Assembly: GCA_037043015.1 (NCBI GenBank)
Contig: CM073322.1
Coordinates: forward strand, 9,869,601-9,933,600
Direction of reading: 5' to 3'
DNA length: 64,000 nt
From: Bryum argenteum
Taxonomy: Eukaryota > Streptophyta > Bryopsida > Bryales > Bryaceae
Shown here: positions 58,852-64,000 of the stretch, piece after piece
Position numbering within the stretch: position 1 is the stretch's first letter
Layout: each line of letters starts with the position of its first letter
Notes under the pieces: generated by a model
Told to the model about the DNA's origin: nothing
What the model saw: only the letters and a program-made list of their open reading frames with translations
Database searches by the model: none
Position numbers and translations under genes: made by a program

Positions 58852-61800
58852 ATGGCGGCCTCGGCCATGGCCATTCAATCTCATGGCCATGGCCTGCATC
58901 TTTCCTCCCTCTGCCTCTCCTCTTCTGCATCTTCTTCTTCGTCTCTCCCCTCTCTACACATGCACCCTTGCTTCGCCAAATCTCCTCGCAAATGCTCCCT
59001 CGTCCCGACTGCCCTCTTCTCTTGGGGACGGGAACGCCAATCTAGCAAGCGCGTCACTCCGCGCCCGCGAGAGAATCTTGTCATCTCCGCTGACCACCTC
59101 CCCCAGCAGGTATGCTACTATCTTCCTGAGAGTTTGCCAATTCCGTGTGATCCGGATCACCACAGAGAATGGGAGTGCCAGACATGCTATTGTCTTCTGA
59201 CAGTAAGTTTGATTCTTTGAAAGGCTGCTACTGATCTATACTAGAAATAGTTGGAAAGGCTCGAGCTAAGGATCGAGAATGTTGAGTTGGCGACTCTGCA
59301 AAGTTTGTTGCACCAGACTTTCTCCAGACATTACTTTGCGTCTAGTTTTTATTGACATGCCATTTTCAACTAAAGTCGAACTCAATCAAGTAACTTGGAA
59401 CTCAATCCATCAGGGAGCCCCAGTGTGTTATACTTGAGTGCTCAAAGACTGAAAGTAGTTAAATGTAGCATTGACACCATTTGTTTCGTTCTGTACAGGC
59501 TCAGCAAGAGACAACAAGAGACTCTGAGGCGTCACCTTTGACACTAACCGTGTCAGTAGTATCTTCGATCTCCCTTGTGCCTGCCGAGGCATGGGATTTG
59601 TGTGCACTCGAAGCTGCAGGACCAGAGTCAGCGAATCCGTTCGTGGCTCACGCTTTTCTATCAAGTCTTGAGGACAGCAAAAGCGCAGTTGCTGTGAGTG
59701 CTTAAAGCCTTAAGATTGAAGCCGATAATGCAACATTCTTCGCTCCTTTTAGTAAATACGTTGCCCTTTTGGATCATGGTCAGACTCCTAGATTGAGAGC
59801 CTCTGTTGCAACATTCTTTCGTACTTCAAGTGATATAAAACTTGGCCCTACTTGAATCGTCGTTTAGAGCATTATCACAACATTCCTCGCTTCTTTTAGT
59901 GATATGAATCTAGTAAAATATAGTAACTCTCAAGTGTTTTGTAATGATGAGATGGAGAATTGTGGCAGGAGGAGGGTTGGTTGCCGCAGCACCTCGTTGC
60001 ACGGGACGCGGAAAATGAAGTCCTTGGAGTTGTCCCATTGTACATGAAAAGGTGAAAAGGCTTGCCCTAGTATCTCCTTGTTAGAGACATAAGGTAACCT
60101 GCTTAATAATGGTTCGAATGGTTCAAACTTTCAAAAGTGTAAGCAATATTTGTGCATGGGCAAAGTAAGTGGAAGTATAGACCAAGTAGAATCAATTCTG
60201 GACTTTGCTATAAGTTGGACTCACAGGTGTTTCTGAAATGGGACATTGTGTATTGTGAGTACATGGAAATTGGATTGCAAGGCTATTATGTACCTCTGGG
60301 TGAATAAGCCATTATTGATACTGCTATATTTTCGAGTGGGCGGGACTTGATTGTGGTGACTTTATTCTGCAGCCATTCGTATGGAGAGTACGTTTTCGAC
60401 CACGCATGGGCAAATGCATATTACCGCTATGGCGGACAATACTACCCCAAACTGCAATGCTGTGTGCCTTTCACACCAGCCACAGGTCCTCGCATTTTAG
60501 TTAGAGCCGGCCCATTCCGAGATCAAGTCTTTGATGGGCTTGTAAGATGCATGCAACAACTCACTGATCAGGTACAAGAATGTCTATTTCGATTATGAGC
60601 AAACCGTCCATCCTCTTGTAGTAGAATCAAAGTTGCTATGCTCTAACCACTTTGTTATTATTTCACAGCTGAAAGCTTCGTCCCTCCACATAACGTTTCC
60701 AGAGAGGCAAGAATGGGAGAGGGTAGCCAAGCTGGGTTACTTGCAGCGGATGGGCTTGCAATATCACTGGAAGAATCGTAACTATAGCAAGTACGTTTTT
60801 CCTCCCATAATTCTTTTTGGGATTAGCCAAATGTGTTCGTTAGGTTTGATGTAACCTGTGTATCTCTTTGGGTTGCAGTTTTAATGATTTTTTGATGGAC
60901 TTAAAGCAAAGCAAGCGTAAAAATATACGTCAAGAGCGTAAGAAGGTAAGTATTGTTCACTTTCGTGTTACCTTACATTGTGTAATCCTCTCGACCTCTT
61001 ATTCTGGGGTGTTAGGGATGGTGCAAGCGTAGCATGTCAATTCTTTTGTTCTTTCTCAACTCGTTCGTTTTCTCTTCTTCCTCGTCTATTGTGGCAAATA
61101 CATACTAGACTCAGTATTTTCTTGTTCCATGTCAGGTTGTTGCTCAAAATATTACAATGAAGCGGCTAAGAGGCGATGACATTAAGGTATTCTCAGCAGT
61201 AGTGATTTTTCTATGTTGAGTGGGCTCCATGATTGCTTCAATTTTATTAATCAAGATCCTTTATCATACAATCCTTGATGGAGTGTAAATTCTTCGGATA
61301 CGTCATGGACCTCCAACTTAGTGACTATCTCGATGAAGACTTAGCATAACAGCGAATGGTCCACTACTAACTTTGACTCGTGATGCCTACAGCCTTATCA
61401 TTGGGACGCTTTCTACGACTTTTACCGAAACACTACTGATAACAAGTAAGGCATTCTCTCAATCTCATGCCCTGTTATGTTGGATTTTTTCACGGGCATT
61501 GAGCTATACTTGGATTGGATCAGATGGGGCCAGGCGTACCTTACTCGGGAGTTTTTTCACTTGATGGGTGAGCGCATGGGCGATCGAGTCCTGCTCGTTA
61601 CGGCCGAGGACAAAGGGGAGCTTGTTGCGGGTGCATTGAATCTTATTGGAGGGGATACACTTTACGGGCGGAACTGGGGGTGTAAAGAGTACGCTCATTA
61701 TCACGCGCTTCACTTCGAAGCTTGCTACTACCAGGTCTCTCATCTTTCTAGTTTCCTTTCTTATGCCTTTTAATACAACGCTCCTTTCTTGCTGCCTCCT

Positions 61801-62660
61801 TTTAACGACTTGGTGTTATAACAGTAAACTCAGAAGCTTTTAAGGAACATTGTCTACAGAACCTCTCTCATCTTCTCATCGAGAGTCCTCATGGACTATC
61901 GCGAATTGTAATGTCTTATTTTACTCAACATTTAACTAAATCAAAGCATGTGGAGTATGATGTTTTAGCTGAATATGGCATTTCAGGCTCTCTTTGATTT
62001 GGAGGGCAACGCTATAACGGGAAAGGAGGTCACCTAATTGAACAGTTACTTTGTTGGTATGTTCCTTTCCTACAGGCGATTGAAGCGGCAATTGAGTGGA
62101 AATTAGAAACAGTGGAAGCCGGGGCACAGGGGGAGCACAAAATCCAGAGAGGATACTTACCCACTGCCACGTACAGTGCACATTACTTGCCAGATCCTGA
62201 CTTTCACGACGCAATTGAAAGCTTCTTGACGCGGGAGAATGTAAATGTAAGCATTTTCTCCTGAATATGTTACCTATTAATTACCAATTGTTCGCAAGAA
62301 GCCATTTGTTCAGCAATACCTTTTCTTTTTTCTTCCGACCTAGTCTGCTTTGAAGAAAGTATATGCTTCCCTTCCAGTAACGTAATATTTGGACTCAGAG
62401 TACGAGACCAAACTTATTGTATTCGAAGGATTATCACTTAGAATGGATTTTTTCAAGTAGAAGCTTGTAGAGGAATATGTGACCTCAGTCAAGACTAACT
62501 CGATCATTTGCAACTAGTTTAACGCAAGAGTCTTTAACTGTTTTAGTATTCAATCATACCTCAGCGGTATTGACTACGTACTGCATGGCGTGTTGTGCAG
62601 ACACAGATGGCTCTACAATATTTCGAGGAAGCGAGCCCTTTTAAAGATGGCATTGTTTAG
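58852..62660 (+). CDS. FemAB/GNAT-like protein (PF04339 type) with plastid presequence
   Basis: Eleven exons: 58852-59109, 59499-59693, 59969-60051, 60373-60571, 60669-60790, 60879-60945, 61136-61186, 61393-61445, 61524-61734, 62076-62246, 62601-62660 (489 aa). Family blocks follow the bacterial and plant 'peptidogalycan biosynthesis/recognition' proteins: NPFVAHAFLSSLEDSKSAVA; GVVPLYMKSHSYGEYVFDHA; YYRYGGQYYPKLQCCVPFTP; LKQSKRKNIRQERKK; YHWDAFYDFYRNTTDNKWGQ; AYLTREFFHLMGERM; and YGRNWGCKEYAHYHALHFEA. These are acyl- or aminoacyl-transferase-like folds; the substrate in plants is unknown. The first ~85 residues are Ser/Arg-rich and look like a plastid transit peptide. All junctions keep frame. 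A short terminal exon ends SPFKDGIV. Confidence 0.93.
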
Positions 62661-63885
62661 AACTGACATCAGTGACGAAGTAGTCCACAGTGGAGTAAGT
62701 TCCATTAGTTCAAAGCACCAGATGATGTTGCTTGTAACATTCTTTACAGTAATGCGCTCTAGGAAAAGTAAGCAGTGACCATTCTTTTTATTCAACTGCG
62801 AGCTTGACGTTATGTGAATTATCCGCTGAGCGCGCAACGATACTGAATTTCTCTCTTTCTGCAATAGCTTATTACTCTGAGCGGTTGCCGATGGTGCTAC
62901 AGACTAAGGTAGGAGAACCTAAAGGCGGCCACCCCCCTATAAGCATGTCAGACAAAAAAGCAATCTTTTGGATAGGATACTTGCCGCTGCCCCCACAAAA
63001 TGCATGGGCTATCGAGTCCAGGTCTTAATATCAACAGTTTATATTGAACAAATACCTCAGTATTGCGGTACAGTAATTCTTGAAAGCAAAGAAACTGATG
63101 TATGAAACCTTGACACAAGTATGGAGAGTGAAAACAGTACGTTGGAGTAGTTTAGATTCTCCGGATCTTCATTCGATTTCTAGCAAGTGAACATCATGCG
63201 GAAATCGTTTATTCAGCACTCTTAACTCCTTCATATTTAAGTGAAAAAGTAGAAGCGCAATGTCCATTTTAGAGCAAGTTGTTTGGTTCCAGCATCGATC
63301 GACCCCATCGTTAGCTTCTCCAAAATTGGGTGGAAGCTTCAAAGGTAACATACCTGCACTCATAATTACCAGTGGAGCAATTTAAAAACTCATTAGTCAG
63401 TTCTGCATGCAGTTATGTATCTTCTCAAATGGATCGTGAGCCACATTCAAACCTCAAAGTCCCAATTCTGTTGTTTCTTTCGGATAATCGCTTACAAGAA
63501 GGAAGCAAAGATGGTGGGTTCTGTGGTAGAGAATGGGAAACGGTTTGTAAACAGTCAGAAAGACAGTGGATTCTAGAGTAAAAAGTGACTATTTGAAGAA
63601 ACCAAAACTACTGCATGTGTCAAGAGTGAGTTGGTTTTGCACAAATAAGCAGCTCTTCTTTCCTTCCTCTATTCCATGTTCTCTCCGATACTTAAACCTT
63701 ATGAAGGAAGATTGCTTACAAAAAACACAGATTTCCACATCAAAGTCACTCCATGTCAAAGTGATACATGGAAAATTGACCCAATATTTGAGGTTGTGAT
63801 CTCATTTCCCGTAGTGAAACTCCATATAGAAACGGCACATACAAATCAATGGAGGAGGGGGGATGTGCAAGAAAGGTACCTTTGA
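62661..63885. other. 3' flank of the FemAB-like gene and spacer
   Basis: No gene, RNA or repeat recognised. Open frames at 63169-63363 (-) and 63566-63799 (+) have no supporting feature. Confidence 0.35.
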
Positions 63886-64000
63886 TTAGCCGCACATGGG
63901 GGTGATGCAAACGAGGCGATCATAGACACGCATACCGCCACACTGAAAGCTCACACTCTCCCCCGCATCGTTCCAGTAACAATAGCCCTGATCCTCCCCG
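63886..64000 (-). CDS. Possible 3' end of a cysteine-rich protein gene, cut by the window
   Basis: A minus-strand frame open to the window edge ends in a stop at 63886. It reads YCYWNDAGESVSFQCGGMRV, then YDRLVCITPMCG. The spaced Cys residues look like the end of a secreted, disulfide-bonded protein. Only 38 codons are visible, so family and start are unknown. Confidence 0.3.
   Translation of the reverse strand, partial: GEDQGYCYWNDAGESVSFQCGGMRVYDRLVCITPMCG

Overview
The window is nuclear DNA from a streptophyte plant, most likely a bryophyte or a streptophyte alga. Genes are intron-rich with GT-AG introns of about 80-1000 bp. Several carry plastid-targeting N-termini, and the products are typical of the green lineage: two CCB factors for cytochrome b6f, UDP-apiose/xylose synthase, a plastid alpha-amylase and a BTB protein of the At4g08455 type. 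A TTTAGGG-type telomeric motif is also present. I cannot name the species. I rebuilt the exons by hand from reading frame, splice sites and family conservation. For the eleven multi-exon genes with a recognisable or interpretable product, the summed coding lengths are exact multiples of three.

Layout, left to right. Clathrin light chain (+, 628-2607) converges on a plastid alpha-amylase (-, 5876-3004). A gene-poor AT-rich stretch (6.5-11.1 kb) ends in a TGGGCC-rich promoter for pyruvate decarboxylase (+, 12368-14548). A degenerate TraB-like membrane protein (-, 17906-15202) diverges from an intronless tRNA m3C methyltransferase (+, 18776-19624), which converges on L-threonine aldolase (-, 22793-20002). 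A second gene-poor stretch (24.7-28.7 kb) holds a TTAA-flanked, piggyBac-like non-autonomous element.

Two paralogous genes of an unrecognised family then lie tail to tail (28731-30014 + and 31819-31166 -). One has an intron that the other lacks. A BTB/POZ gene (+, 33224-34086) ends 12 bp from the end of CCB2 (-, 36122-34099). CCB4 (-, 42140-40245) follows on the same strand, so two partner factors for attachment of haem ci to cytochrome b6 sit about 4 kb apart. The gap between them is filled by tandem duplications. UDP-apiose/xylose synthase (-, 46624-42863) carries a dimeric minisatellite in its fifth intron. An RNA-binding protein with a PWI-like N-terminus and an RRM (-, 52914-49606) comes next. 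A decayed LINE with an endonuclease-like tail and a possible SINE follow at 55-57 kb. A FemAB/GNAT-like (PF04339-type) protein with a plastid presequence (+, 58852-62660) closes the set, with a possible cysteine-rich gene fragment at the right edge.

The genes do not form one pathway, apart from the CCB2/CCB4 pair. The striking background features are abundant short-range degenerate tandem duplications in introns and spacers, and several families of small non-autonomous DNA transposons. I see no CRISPR array, rRNA, convincing tRNA, or LTR or viral fossil.
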